A stretch of DNA of 64,000 nucleotides, taken from NCBI RefSeq assembly GCF_006540305.1, contig NZ_BJOR01000001.1, positions 3,596,001-3,660,000 on the forward strand, given 5' to 3'. Positions 40,125 through 48,898 of the stretch are shown here, piece by piece (within the stretch, counting starts at the first letter, position 1; the number at the start of each line of letters is the position of its first letter). The position numbers were made by a program, and so were the translations under genes. The DNA is from Streptomyces sp. 6-11-2. Lineage in GTDB: Bacteria; Actinomycetota; Actinomycetes; Streptomycetales; Streptomycetaceae. The notes under the pieces were generated by a model. It ran no database searches and was not told where the DNA came from. It worked only from the letters and a program-made list of their open reading frames with translations.

Positions 40125-40451
40125 GGGCTCTTCAACCAGGGAGGGAAGTTGTATAGCGGCGCGCACAACGGCTGTGGCCCGGTGCAAGATCTGTCCCCTG
40201 ATGACCACGTGTTCGTGTCCAAGCGCGTGTATCGCGGGCAGCCGGTCGTGCGTGTGCACCTCGATGAGGACGGAGACTGGCAGGCGTTTTCGGCTGAAGA
40301 ACCACGCTGGTTTGGACGGCCGCGGCTGATTCACGCAGCTCACCTGTTGGAGCATGATCCGTCATTGGGCAGCCTTCCGGCCCTGCCGCTGGGCCACCTT
40401 GCGACCAGAGATGAGGCTTCTGGCACAACATGGCAGATCTTCCAGGGGTGA
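40125..40451 (+). CDS. Hypothetical protein in the tRNA-Ser(CGA) element
   Basis: 108 residues from ATG 40125 (alternative ATG 40101). Contains HVFVSKRVYRGQPVVRVHLDEDGDWQAFSAEEPRWF and LIHAAHLLEHDPSLGSLPALPLG, ending SGTTWQIFQG. The SKRV...EDGDWQAF pattern and size recall small polymorphic-toxin immunity proteins (such as the DUF2185 group), but the match is weak. It is less GC-rich than core genes. It is followed 3 bp later by an IS fragment on the other strand. Confidence 0.55.
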   Translation, partial: GLFNQGGKLYSGAHNGCGPVQDLSPDDHVFVSKRVYRGQPVVRVHLDEDGDWQAFSAEEPRWFGRPRLIHAAHLLEHDPSLGSLPALPLGHLATRDEASGTTWQIFQG

Positions 40452-40454
40452 CGT

Positions 40455-40548
40455 TCAGGAACGGAGCCACAGTCGGAGCGCTGCGGTGGTGACGGCGCCG
40501 TGGAAGACGTAGGCCCTCTTGTCGTAGCGGGTGGCCGCTCTTGATCGG
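40455..40548 (-). pseudogene. IS5-type transposase, 3' end only
   Basis: Codes for the last 30 residues of a DDE transposase, ATRYDKRAYVFHGAVTTAALRLWLRS-stop, a familiar C-terminus in Streptomyces IS5-group elements. The upstream part is replaced by the integrase tail and tRNA region, so the IS is a truncated remnant. Confidence 0.72.
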
Positions 40549-40551
40549 CCA

Positions 40552-40575
40552 ACTGAGACGGAAACTGAGACGGGG
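40552..40575 (+). pseudogene. Integrase 3' tail remnant beside tRNA-Ser(CGA)
   Basis: T-E-T-E-T-E-T-G reading (actgagacggaaactgagac), same sequence as at 38444 and nearly that at 59349. It directly precedes the terminator and tRNA, the place where the 3' end of an integrase gene would be. Confidence 0.6.
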
Positions 40576-40581
40576 ATGCGC

Positions 40582-40612
40582 GAAGGGTCCGGCTCATCGA
40601 GCCGGACCCTTC
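40582..40612. terminator. Terminator of tRNA-Ser(CGA)
   Basis: A 14-bp perfect stem gaagggtccggctc / gagccggacccttc with a 3-base loop, 9 bp from the tRNA 3' end. Confidence 0.85.
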
Positions 40613-40621
40613 GTCTACCTG

Positions 40622-40706
40622 CGGTAGCGGAGGGATTTGAACCCTCGGTGACTTGCGCCACACTCGCTTTCGAGGCGAGCTCCTTCGGCCGCTCGGACAC
40701 GCTACC
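40622..40706 (-). tRNA. tRNA-Ser(CGA)
   Basis: An 85-nt class II tRNA: acceptor ggtagcg / cgctacc, anticodon loop cctcgaaag (anticodon CGA), long variable arm, T arm gagggttcaaatccctc, discriminator G. Intact, with its 3' half duplicated at 38296. It lies 70 bp downstream of tadA on the same strand. Confidence 0.95.
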
Positions 40707-40776
40707 GAGGGAGACCTTACAGCACACCGGGCCGTGCTTCGAAATCCGTTTCCGTCCCGCCCCGGGCGGCCCGGGT

Positions 40777-41307
40777 TCAGCGGCCGCGGAAGAAGTCGGT
40801 CAGCAGTGCGGCGCACTCCTCGGCGAGCACACCCTCGATCACCTCGGGCCGGTGGTTGAGCCGCCGGTCCCGTACGACGTCCCACAGGGAGCCGGCGGCG
40901 CCGGCCTTCTCGTCGCGGGCGCCGTAGACCACCCGGTCCACCCGGGACAGCACGATCGCTCCGGCGCACATCGTGCACGGCTCCAGTGTGACCACCAGGG
41001 TGCAGCCCGACAGCCGCCACTGCCCGGTCTTCGCGGCGGCCCGCCGGATGGCGAGCACCTCCGCGTGTGCGGTCGGGTCGCCGGTGGCCTCCCGCTCGTT
41101 GTGGCCGACGCCGAGCACGGTCGTGCCGTCGGCGGACAGCACGACCGCGCCCACGGGCACGTCCCCGCCCGGGACGGCCTGCCCGGCCTCGTCCAGGGCG
41201 AGCCGCATCGCGGCCCGCCAGCGGTCGCGCACCGGGTCCGGGGCCCGGGCAGGGGCCGGGGCCCCGGTCGGGGTCGGCGTCCGGTTCGTGTTCGGCATCC
41301 CGCTCAT
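40777..41307 (-). CDS. tadA: tRNA adenosine(34) deaminase
   Basis: Zinc deaminase that converts A34 to inosine in tRNA-Arg(ACG); that substrate tRNA is encoded at 19233. Motifs: zinc/proton-shuttle THAEVLAIR (HAE) and TLEPCTMCAGAIV (PCxxC), with GDVPVGAVVL and the C-terminal LTDFFRGR. The first 25 residues are a Pro/Ala extension not found in the core family, so the real start may be further in than ATG 41307. The associated protein gene lies 38 bp upstream on the same strand. Confidence 0.92.
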   Translation of the reverse strand: MSGMPNTNRTPTPTGAPAPARAPDPVRDRWRAAMRLALDEAGQAVPGGDVPVGAVVLSADGTTVLGVGHNEREATGDPTAHAEVLAIRRAAAKTGQWRLSGCTLVVTLEPCTMCAGAIVLSRVDRVVYGARDEKAGAAGSLWDVVRDRRLNHRPEVIEGVLAEECAALLTDFFRGR

Positions 41308-41345
41308 GTCGGACGGTCCGCCCGGGTCCGGCGCGTCCGTCCCGG

Positions 41346-41882
41346 TCAGCGGACGGTCTCCAGCACCTCCGAGGCACCCAGGGCCTCGGCGATGGCGTTC
41401 AGCGCGTCCTCCGGGTCCAGGATGCGCAGCTCCTTCGCGCCGACCCCCAGGTCGCCGAGGATCTCGCCGTCGCCCAGCGGGCTGTGCGTGATGGCTTCGG
41501 CGGACGACGACTCCTCCTCGTCGTCCTCGGTGGACGCCGGTTCGCCGTCCTCCGTGCCGTCGAGGTCGAGGGAGTCCAGGTCGGGGCCGTCGTCGCCGGG
41601 CTCCCGGCCGAGCAGTTCGTCGGTGAGCAGGATCTCGCCGTACGAACTACGGGCAGCGGCGGCGGCGTCGGATACGTAGATACGAGGGTCGTCCTCGCCG
41701 TCCACGCGTACCACGCCGAACCACGCGTCCTCCTGCTCGATCAGGACGAGCACCGTGTCGTCGTCGGCCGAGGCCTCCCGGGCCAGGTCGGCCAGATCGG
41801 CCAGCGTCTCCACATCGTCGAGCTCTGTGTCGCTCGCTTCCCACCCGTCTTCGGTGCGCGCGAGCAGTGCGGCGAAGTACAC
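41346..41882 (-). CDS. tRNA adenosine deaminase-associated protein
   Basis: A 178-residue, strongly acidic actinobacterial protein found next to tadA. It begins VYFAALLARTEDGWEASDTELDDVETLADLADLAREA, then VLVLIEQEDAWFGVVRVD, an Asp/Glu-rich centre and a C-terminal LGASEVLETVR. GTG 41882 is chosen because GGGAG lies 7 bases upstream; an ATG at 41903 is the alternative. It probably forms an operon with tadA. Its biochemical role is not known to me. Confidence 0.85.
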   Translation of the reverse strand: MYFAALLARTEDGWEASDTELDDVETLADLADLAREASADDDTVLVLIEQEDAWFGVVRVDGEDDPRIYVSDAAAAARSSYGEILLTDELLGREPGDDGPDLDSLDLDGTEDGEPASTEDDEEESSSAEAITHSPLGDGEILGDLGVGAKELRILDPEDALNAIAEALGASEVLETVR

Positions 41883-42342
41883 CGTGACTCTCCCACTGGT
41901 CATAGGCGTGCCGGTTGGGGGTCCCCCCGGCGGAGGTTCTGGGCGGGGGAGCTGGGCTCCGAGCCCCACCCACTCGGAATCGTGGCAGAAACAAGGCCTT
42001 CAGGGGACGTCTTCGGCTCCCTGTGTCCGGCAGTTTTGATCGCACACCGGTAAAGGACTCACCAGCGCACACGTTGCCGCCACCAGCGGATCGTACGCGG
42101 CTTTCCCCCGACGGCCACGCACACCCACCGTCGGAGACGTCCGTGCGGGTGCAGCTCTGCTCCCGTGCCTTCCGCGCGTGTCTTGCCGTGTGTCCGGCCC
42201 CGCGCCTTCCCCGGGGTCCTCGCCGGGGTCTCGGCGGGAGTTTTCCGCGACCCGAGCCCATGGGCCGGGTGCGTGACCCGGCGCGCGGCGGGGGTCGTCC
42301 GTGTCCCGATGGCACCCAGGGCGCCCGTGTCCCGGTGGTGTC
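41883..42342. other. Intergenic stretch upstream of the tadA operon
   Basis: About 460 bp between two genes of the same strand. It probably holds the tadA-operon promoter and the end of the small basic-protein transcript. I can name no site or gene in it. Confidence 0.35.
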
Positions 42343-42579
42343 CTACCAGCGGAACGTGCGCATGCGCATGGCGTGCCGCAGCCGGGCGGTCTTGGCGCGG
42401 CGGGGCTGGACGCGGTCGCGCAGGGCCCGGGCCTCGGCGAGATCGCGCAGGAACCGGGCCCGGCGGCGGCGCCGTTCGGCGTCGGCGTCCGCCGCGCCGG
42501 CCGTCTCCGGGAGGTCCGCCGTGTCCCGCCGCACGCGCGGCGACGGGTCCTTGTCAGGTTCCCGTTCCCGATCAGGCAT
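42343..42579 (-). CDS. Small basic hypothetical protein
   Basis: 78 residues: acidic N-terminus ([20 protein letters not shown]), then a long Arg-rich helix ([44 protein letters not shown]). Looks like a nucleic-acid-binding or structural helix. Start ATG 42579. Divergent from upp. No family recognised. Confidence 0.55.
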   Translation of the reverse strand: MPDREREPDKDPSPRVRRDTADLPETAGAADADAERRRRRARFLRDLAEARALRDRVQPRRAKTARLRHAMRMRTFRW

Positions 42580-42730
42580 CGGCTCACCACCCCAGTCCGT
42601 CACTCCCACTTTCCCCCGGATGCCGGGTTTGATGCCACAACAGCGCACGCCGGCGGGGGTGCGACCCCGCCCGCCCGCCGGCGGGACAGCGGGCGGGCGG
42701 GCCGGATCGGGGCCCGGTTACTGTTGGCCC

Positions 42731-43366
42731 ATGCGTCTCCACGTCGTCGACCACCCGCTGGTCGCTCACAAGCTCACCACGCTGCGCGACCGCCGCACCG
42801 ACTCCCCGACCTTCCGCCGGCTCGCCGACGAACTGGTCACCCTGCTCGCCTACGAGGCGACCCGCGACGTGCGCACCGAACAGGTCGACATCAACACGCC
42901 GGTCGCCCCGACCACCGGCGTCAAGCTCTCCCACCCGCGGCCCCTGGTGGTGCCGATCCTGCGGGCCGGCCTCGGCATGCTGGACGGCATGGTGCGGCTG
43001 CTGCCGACCGCCGAGGTGGGCTTCCTGGGCATGATCCGCAACGAGGAGACGCTGCAGGCCTCTACGTACGCGACGCGCATGCCGGAGGATCTCTCCGGCC
43101 GCCAGGTCTACGTCCTGGACCCGATGCTCGCCACCGGCGGCACGCTGGTCGCGGCCATCCAGGAGCTGATCAAGCGCGGCGCCGACGACGTGACCGCGGT
43201 CGTCCTGCTGGCCGCCCCCGAGGGCGTCGCCGTGATGGAGCGCGACCTGGCGGGCACCCCGGTGACCGTGGTGACGGCCTCGGTCGACGAACACCTCAAC
43301 GAGCACGGCTACATCGTCCCGGGCCTCGGAGACGCGGGCGACCGGATGTACGGCGCCGCCGAGTAG
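42731..43366 (+). CDS. upp: Uracil phosphoribosyltransferase
   Basis: Salvages uracil with PRPP to UMP. The 211 residues match UPRT throughout: [20 protein letters not shown], the [15 protein letters not shown] flexible region, [25 protein letters not shown], the PRPP loop [18 protein letters not shown], and the uracil-binding C-terminus [20 protein letters not shown]. Length is normal. Monocistronic, convergent with the LytR_C gene. Confidence 0.96.
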   Translation: MRLHVVDHPLVAHKLTTLRDRRTDSPTFRRLADELVTLLAYEATRDVRTEQVDINTPVAPTTGVKLSHPRPLVVPILRAGLGMLDGMVRLLPTAEVGFLGMIRNEETLQASTYATRMPEDLSGRQVYVLDPMLATGGTLVAAIQELIKRGADDVTAVVLLAAPEGVAVMERDLAGTPVTVVTASVDEHLNEHGYIVPGLGDAGDRMYGAAE

Positions 43367-43439
43367 TACCGGCCCGCCGACTGACGCCTCTCGGGTGGCC
43401 CCGCGGGGCCACCCGCCACCGACCCGGCTGCGGGGAGCC

Positions 43440-44099
43440 TCAGCAGCCCTTCTTCGGGGCGGTTGCCGAGGGCTGGGGGGCCGTCAGGGCGGTCAGGGCG
43501 GTCAGGGCCTGATCGGCGGCCGTCTGCTGGGTCAGCGCCTTGAAGCCCGTGCCGATGATCAGGTCCACGTCGGTGCCCTTGCGGGTGTCCGTGCGGCTCT
43601 CCGCCCCGGCGAGCTGGGTGGCGAGGACGGGCAGCGAGGTGTTCAGCGACGAGGCCGGGCCGACGAGCAGTCCGGCGCCCTTGACCTTCTTGTCGAACTG
43701 CTCGGTCGCGTTGCCCACCTGACCGATGCGGAAGCCGCGCTTCTTCAGCTCGTCCGCGGTCTGCTTGGCCAGGCCGCCGCGGGGCGTGGCGTTCAGGACG
43801 TTGACCGTGATCTGGCCCGGCTTGGGCAGCTCCCGGGCCGCGCTCGTCGCCGACGGGCTCGCCGCGGGCGACGCCTTGGTCGAGCAGTCCCCGTCGGTGC
43901 CGGCCGCCGAGGCCTTCCGGCCGCCGGTGAAGACGTCGATGAGCTGCCACGTGCCCCAGCCGATCACGCCAAGGACCGTGACGGAGGCGACGGCGAGGAA
44001 CACGAGCCTGCCGCGCCGCCGGGGCTTGCGCATCCGCGGGTATCTGTTCCCCGTGATCCGGTACTTCCCGCCCATGCCGGGGGGAGTCAGCATGCTCAT
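43440..44099 (-). CDS. Membrane-anchored LytR C-terminal domain protein
   Basis: 219 residues: cytosolic basic N-terminus (RMRKPRRRGR), one membrane helix (about 32-52), then an extracellular LytR_C domain (QITVNVLNATPRGGLAKQTADELKKRGFRIGQVGNA, then DVDLIIGTGFKAL). These domains occur on cell-wall polymer ligases, but here there is no LCP catalytic domain, so it may bind cell-wall components. C-terminal repeat ALTALTAL. Convergent with upp. Confidence 0.82.
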   Translation of the reverse strand: MSMLTPPGMGGKYRITGNRYPRMRKPRRRGRLVFLAVASVTVLGVIGWGTWQLIDVFTGGRKASAAGTDGDCSTKASPAASPSATSAARELPKPGQITVNVLNATPRGGLAKQTADELKKRGFRIGQVGNATEQFDKKVKGAGLLVGPASSLNTSLPVLATQLAGAESRTDTRKGTDVDLIIGTGFKALTQQTAADQALTALTALTAPQPSATAPKKGC

Positions 44100-44300
44100 G
44101 AGCGCAGCGTAGTGGGCATGAGCGGTGATTCCTACTGGATGATCATCGGAGCGGCTCAGCAGAACCCGAAAGGTCCAAGCCGTGACCGGACGGCGGGTCC
44201 GGACGGCTCAACTCCCGGCTCACATTCCCGGCTCGGTGCCCTGGCCAAGGGCATGGCTCAGGGGCCCGGCTTCAACGGCGCGGGCCCGCGGCCCGGATGC

Positions 44301-44597
44301 TCAGTCCAGCTCCAGCACGCGCGCGTGCAGCACCTGGCGCTGCTGGAGCGCCGCCCGTACCGCGCGGTGGAGGCCGTCCTCCAGATACAGGTCGCCCTGC
44401 CACTTCACGACGTGCGCGAAGAGGTCGCCGTAGAAGGTCGAGTCCTCCGCGAGGAGGGTCTCCAGGTCGAGCTGCTGCTTGGTGGTCACGAGCTGATCGA
44501 GGCGGACCGGGCGCGGCGCGACGTCCGCCCACTGCCGGGTGCTTTCCCGGCCGTGGTCGGGGTACGGCCGGCCGTTTCCGATGCGCTTGAAGATCAC
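44301..44597 (-). CDS. Small conserved actinobacterial protein (annotated elsewhere as VapB-like)
   Basis: 98 residues: MIFKRIGNGRPYPDHGRES, then VRLDQLVTTKQQLDLETLLAEDSTFYGDLFAHVVKWQGDLYLEDGLHRAVRAALQQRQVLHARVLELD. The DGLHRAVRAAL segment resembles the ParB/Srx nuclease-fold GxHR motif. I recall homologues being labelled type II antitoxin, but no toxin gene is adjacent. Strong conservation of this protein in Streptomyces is from memory. Start ATG 44597. Function unknown. Confidence 0.75.
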   Translation of the reverse strand: MIFKRIGNGRPYPDHGRESTRQWADVAPRPVRLDQLVTTKQQLDLETLLAEDSTFYGDLFAHVVKWQGDLYLEDGLHRAVRAALQQRQVLHARVLELD

Positions 44598-44787
44598 ACG
44601 GAGAGCCTACCGGCCCAGACCTTCCGGGCGCAGCCCGGCCGCTGGAGTGCGGCGCTGGAAATGCCGCAGCAAAACCGGGCGAACCGGGAACGGGGGCTTG
44701 AGATCGGCGACAGCGGGTCCGTGCCCGGACCGCGGCGTGCGGGAGTTCCCGCCGTGCGCCCGTTGTGCACAGGCTGTGGACAACGGG

Positions 44788-45468
44788 TCACACGGTGCGG
44801 GGGCCGCGTTCGGCGTGCCCGCGGATGCGGAAGGCGGTGACGATCTCGAAGATGCCGACCACCACCAGCCACCAGCCGCCGAGCACGATGAGCACCGCGG
44901 CCGACCGGAGCGGGGCGTCGATCAGCACGATGCCGGCGACGAAGGTGAGGATGCCGAGGAAGATCTGCCAGCCGCGCGCGGGCGCGCCGCGGTCGTCGAG
45001 GGCGGCGATCGTCAGGGTGATGCCGCGGATCAGCCAGCCGATGCCGATCCACAGCGCGAGCAGCAGGATCGACTGCGTGGCGCCGCGGAAGCACAGCAGG
45101 CCCAGCAGGATCGACAGGGTGCCGCTGATGAAGGCCAGCACGCGCAACGAGGTCGTCTTGTGGGTGCCGAACGCGGAGACCAGTTGGAGCACGCCACTGA
45201 CCAGCAGGTAGATCCCGAAGAGGATTCCGGCGGCCAGCAGGGAGGCGCCCGGCCAGAGCAGCACCAGGACGCCGAGGATCAGGGCGGCCGCACCGGTGGC
45301 GAGGACCGCCTGCCAGGCGGCGTGGGACAGAAGGTGCAGGAGTCCTTCCAGCGGCGGTTCGTACCGCGGGGGCGGCGATGTCCGCGGCTCCCGTGGGTCA
45401 CGCATGGCGTGGACGCGGCGATCGTCGTACGCCGGGCTTTCGGGGCCGCTGCTCGGTGGCTCGGTCAT
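44788..45468 (-). CDS. HdeD-family (DUF308) membrane protein
   Basis: 226 residues with a 45-residue Pro/Arg-rich cytosolic lead and six hydrophobic segments in the DUF308 pattern (AALILGVLVLLWPGASLLAAGILFG, RVLAFISGTLSILLGLLCF, GIGWLIRGITLTIAAL, GILTFVAGIVLIDAPL, LIVLGGWWLVVVGIFEIVTAFRI). HdeD is tied to acid resistance in enterics; the role in Streptomyces is unproven. 99 bp from the stop of the HhH-GPD gene on the same strand. Confidence 0.82.
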   Translation of the reverse strand: MTEPPSSGPESPAYDDRRVHAMRDPREPRTSPPPRYEPPLEGLLHLLSHAAWQAVLATGAAALILGVLVLLWPGASLLAAGILFGIYLLVSGVLQLVSAFGTHKTTSLRVLAFISGTLSILLGLLCFRGATQSILLLALWIGIGWLIRGITLTIAALDDRGAPARGWQIFLGILTFVAGIVLIDAPLRSAAVLIVLGGWWLVVVGIFEIVTAFRIRGHAERGPRTV

Positions 45469-45567
45469 GGTTCATGCTGGGACCGGGCGCGCGCGTACCG
45501 CCACCCGGGACCGGCCGGTCGGCTGACGTGCGTCGCACGGCCCGTCCCCGCCGCACCGCCGTCCCGG

Positions 45568-46179
45568 TCACTTCCCGGGGGACTTCGTCCCCTTGCCCGC
45601 TTTGGCGGCCTTGGCCGCCGCCTTCAGCTCCTGCTTGTGCGCCCGCACTCTGGCCAGCGACTCGGGCCCGGTGATGTCCGCGACGGACCGGAAGGAGTCC
45701 GGCTCGCCGTACGCTCCCGCGGCCTCCCGCCACCCCGTGGGCCGCACACCGAGCTGCTTGCCGAGCAGCGCCAGGAAGATCTGTGCCTTCTGCTTGCCGA
45801 AACCGGGCAGCTCCTCGAGGCGTCGCAGAAGCTCGCGCCCGCTGTCGACGTCCCGCCAGATGGTCTCGGGGTCGCCGTCGTAGTGTTCGACGAGGTATTG
45901 GCACAGCTGCTGGATCCGCTTGGCCATCGACGCCGGGTAGCGGTGCACGGCCGGCTTGTCCGACAGGAGCCGGGCGAACGTCTCCGGCTCGAAGGCCACG
46001 ATCTCGTGGGCGTCCAGGTCGTCGGTGCCCATGCGCCCGGCGATCGTCGCCGGCCCGGTGAACGCCCACTCCATCGGGATCTGCTGGTCCAGCAGCATGC
46101 CGACCAGTGCGGCGAGCGGACTGCGGCCGAGGAGTGCGTCGGCCTCGGGGTCCTGGGCGAGGTGAAGGGTGACGTCCAT
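45568..46179 (-). CDS. HhH-GPD base-excision repair protein
   Basis: A 203-residue helix-hairpin-helix DNA glycosylase-like protein: ALVGMLLDQQIPMEWAFTGP at the start, the HhH hairpin LEELPGFGKQKAQIFLALLGKQ with the GPD-loop region after it (WREAAGAYGEPDSFRSVADI). Unlike EndoIII or MutY it lacks the four-Cys cluster at the C-terminus, and the catalytic Asp of the GPD motif appears to be replaced (no clear D after GxGxxxA). It is probably an alkyl-base or DNA-damage-recognition family member. C-terminus Lys/Ala-rich. Start ATG 46179. Confidence 0.82.
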   Translation of the reverse strand: MDVTLHLAQDPEADALLGRSPLAALVGMLLDQQIPMEWAFTGPATIAGRMGTDDLDAHEIVAFEPETFARLLSDKPAVHRYPASMAKRIQQLCQYLVEHYDGDPETIWRDVDSGRELLRRLEELPGFGKQKAQIFLALLGKQLGVRPTGWREAAGAYGEPDSFRSVADITGPESLARVRAHKQELKAAAKAAKAGKGTKSPGK

Positions 46180-46311
46180 GTCCCGATGGTCGCCCGCCTG
46201 ACGGCGTGACGCAGCCGGAGGGCAGCCTTCCCGCGGGACCCTGGTTGAGCAGAGTGCCGTCTTCGTCCGTACCCATCCAGAAGCCGGCGAGTTCCAAGAC
46301 GGAGTAGTGAC

Positions 46312-48312
46312 GTGACCGGACGGCGGGGCGAAGGTCGGGAGGGCGCTGTGCGCCGTGGACGCGTACGGCGGCGACGGCTTGGGAAGCTGACGCTGCTCGG
46401 CGCGGTACTGGTCCTGTTCCTCCTCGGCGGCGCCGGACCCGCCTCCGCCCACGCCGCCCTGCGGGGCGCGGACCCCGCCGACGGAACCGTCCTCGAGACG
46501 GCGCCCGGCACGATCACTCTCGCCTTCACCGAGTCCGTCAGCCTGCTCGACGACTCCTTCCGCCTGTTCGACCCCGAGGGGCGGCGGGTGCGCACGGGCG
46601 AGCCGCAGCACGCGCCCGGACGACCGGACACGGCCCGGGTGGCGTTCCCGGAGGGGCTGGGCGAAGGCACGTTCACCGTGGCGTGGCGGGTGGTGTCGGC
46701 CGACAGCCACCCCGTCTCCGGCGCCTTCACCTTCTCCGTGGGCAAGCCGTCCCCGACGATGGCCGCGATCGACACCGGCCCGTCCGAGAACCCCACGACC
46801 CGCGGCCTCTACGACCTCGCCCGCTACACCGCCTACGGCGCCGCGGCCCTGCTCATCGGTACGGCGGCCTTCGCGTTGCTGTGCCGCCCGCCGAACGCGA
46901 GCCCGCTGCGCAAGCCGCTGGTGGCGGGCTGGTGGGCACTGCTGGCCTCCACGCTCGCCCTGCTCGTGCTGCGGGCGCCCTACGAGACCGGTACCGGTCC
47001 GGTGTCGGCCTTCGACCCCGCGGCCGTCTCCCGCACCCTGACCGGCCGCCCCGGTCTGATGCTGCTGGCCCGCCTGGCCCTGCTCGCGCCGGCGGCCGTC
47101 CTCCTCGTACGGCTGTCCCGGCGGCGGCCGGAGGAGAAGCCCGCGCGCGTGATCCTGGCGGCGGGCGCCGCGCTGGCCCTGGCCCTGGCACTGACGTGGG
47201 CGGGGTCCGAGCACGCCTCGGCCGGTATCCAGGTTCCGGTGGCGATGACCTCGTCGGTGCTGCATCTGCTGGCGATGGCGGTCTGGCTGGGCGGCCTGAC
47301 GGCCCTCCTGACCATCCTTCAGCACGTCTCGGCGGACGAGCCGGAGGCGGGACACGGCGAGACGGAGCCGGGGCCGAGGGCAAGGGAGGCAGTCACGGTC
47401 GCCTCCGAAGGCAGCGGTGGCCGTACAGCGGTCGCGGTCCCGGTCGCCGAGGCAGCCAGCGCGGTGGCGCCTTCCGCCGACGGTCCCGCGCTGACCGCGG
47501 CGGTGGCGCGCTTCTCCCGGATCGCCTTCGGCGCCGTCACCGTCCTCGTCGTCACCGGGGTCTACCAGTCCTGGCGAGGCCTCGGCTCCTGGGCCACGCT
47601 CACCGGCACGGCGTACGGCCGGTTGCTGCTGGTCAAACTCGTCGTGGTGGCACTGCTGCTGGCCGTGGCGGCCCGTTCCCGGCGCTGGACGGCACGGCTG
47701 GTGACGGCGGACGCGGAGCCGGCCGTACGAGACGGGAAGGCGCCGGCGGTACCCGACGGGGAGGCACGAGCGGAGGACCCCGGGACGAAGGCACCCGCGC
47801 CCGCACTTGCGCCCGCCCCCGACTCCTGCCGTCGTGCTCTGCGCCGCTCGGTCCTGGCCGAGGTCGCCGTGGGCATCGCGGTCCTGGTCTTCACCACGGT
47901 GCTGGCCGGCACCCTGCCGGGCCGCGCGGCCGCCGAGGCGGCCCAGGCCGCGCCCGAGGCCGGGGTTCCTGGAGCCTCCGTCACGATCATTCCGTTCGAC
48001 GTCGGCACCCCGGGCGGTCACGGCAAGGTGCAGATCACCCTGGAACCGGGTCGCGTCGGCCAGAACGCCGTGGAGGCCGTCGTCTACGGCCCGGACGGCG
48101 GCCTGACCATCGTTCCCGAACTGCGCCTGTCCCTGTCCCTGCCCGCACAGAAGATCGGACCCATCGACGCCGGGCTCACCAACAGGGGCGGCTACTGGGG
48201 AACCGACTCCCTCAACCTCCCGATCCCCGGCACCTGGACCGTGAAGGCGACGGTACGGGTGTCGGAGATCGACCAGGTGAGCGTGGAACGGAAGGTCCGG
48301 ATCCTGCGCTAG
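46312..48312 (+). CDS. CopC-CopD copper transport fusion protein
   Basis: 666 residues. Signal/anchor helix, then CopC domain starting AHAALRGADPADGTVLETAP (N-terminal His copper ligand) with VSADSHPVSGAF as the second site; from about residue 165 eight or so membrane helices of a CopD domain (WAGSEHASAGI; VVTGVYQSWRGL), then a YtkA-like extracellular domain (GGHGKVQITLEPGRVGQNAVEAVVYG). It probably takes copper from outside and imports it. Start GTG 46312. Its stop codon abuts a palindromic repeat also found at 27265. Confidence 0.88.
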   Translation: MTGRRGEGREGAVRRGRVRRRRLGKLTLLGAVLVLFLLGGAGPASAHAALRGADPADGTVLETAPGTITLAFTESVSLLDDSFRLFDPEGRRVRTGEPQHAPGRPDTARVAFPEGLGEGTFTVAWRVVSADSHPVSGAFTFSVGKPSPTMAAIDTGPSENPTTRGLYDLARYTAYGAAALLIGTAAFALLCRPPNASPLRKPLVAGWWALLASTLALLVLRAPYETGTGPVSAFDPAAVSRTLTGRPGLMLLARLALLAPAAVLLVRLSRRRPEEKPARVILAAGAALALALALTWAGSEHASAGIQVPVAMTSSVLHLLAMAVWLGGLTALLTILQHVSADEPEAGHGETEPGPRAREAVTVASEGSGGRTAVAVPVAEAASAVAPSADGPALTAAVARFSRIAFGAVTVLVVTGVYQSWRGLGSWATLTGTAYGRLLLVKLVVVALLLAVAARSRRWTARLVTADAEPAVRDGKAPAVPDGEARAEDPGTKAPAPALAPAPDSCRRALRRSVLAEVAVGIAVLVFTTVLAGTLPGRAAAEAAQAAPEAGVPGASVTIIPFDVGTPGGHGKVQITLEPGRVGQNAVEAVVYGPDGGLTIVPELRLSLSLPAQKIGPIDAGLTNRGGYWGTDSLNLPIPGTWTVKATVRVSEIDQVSVERKVRILR

Positions 48313-48359
48313 TGCCGTGCCGGGCGTCGCGAGCCGGTGAACCTTTCCGGTCACAGCAC
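48312..48359. repeat. Palindromic intergenic repeat, shortened copy
   Basis: 48 bp beginning on the stop codon of the CopCD gene. The right 38 bases are identical to 27296-27333; the left arm is reduced to gtgcc. Same orientation and same position relative to a stop codon as the other copy. The following 240 bp to the next start codon hold no gene that I can support. Confidence 0.82.
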
Positions 48360-48598
48360 TGGCGACTGCGGGACGCCGGCCGGTGCGCGGGTGCGGAACG
48401 CGGCGGGTCGATATCCGTGACATGCGCCTCCGGGGACGTATGGTCGACGTGCCGCACGCCGAACGGCGGATCACCGGCCCATGCCCGTCTCTTCATTTGT
48501 ACGGATGAGACATCCCATCGCACATTTAGGGCTAATCAGGGAATTCCTTCACCCATTTGCCGCGCATCCGGGGAAAGTCGTACGGCGTTAGTCGGGAC

Positions 48599-48889
48599 AT
48601 GACTAAGGCAACCAGGGAAGGGTACTGGGGTCTGTTCGGGGGTCAGGAGCGAGAGGGCCCGGTCGCCGCACACGCGGTGGCGCTGGGTCCCTACACCTAC
48701 CTTCCCGCCCCGGTGCACTCGTCGGCCACTGTCAACGGCACCCTGACCAGGGGAGGTTTTCTGGTCGCGCTCAAGGTGACGGAGCCCCTGCTGCGGGATT
48801 TCCTGGAGGCGATGAGCACACTGGAAGCCGACCTCGCGCGCCGCTGGCTCGGTTCGGAGGGCCGGTCCCGTTTCTCGGGAGCGGAATAG
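48599..48889 (+). CDS. Hypothetical protein
   Basis: 96 residues: MTKATREGYWGLFGGQEREGPVAAHAVALGPYTYLPAPVH, then GGFLVALKVTEPLLRDFLEAMSTLEADLARRWLG. Start ATG 48599 is preceded by no strong ribosome site (gttagtcggga). Forms a probable operon with the DUF2637 gene 9 bp downstream. Family not recognised; it looks like a helical cytosolic protein. Confidence 0.6.
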   Translation: MTKATREGYWGLFGGQEREGPVAAHAVALGPYTYLPAPVHSSATVNGTLTRGGFLVALKVTEPLLRDFLEAMSTLEADLARRWLGSEGRSRFSGAE

Positions 48890-48898
48890 CTGCCCGTC

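Noticed and set aside
44301..44597. A VapBC toxin-antitoxin system
   Set aside because: No PIN-domain toxin gene lies next to it and the sequence lacks a clear ribbon-helix-helix or AbrB fold.
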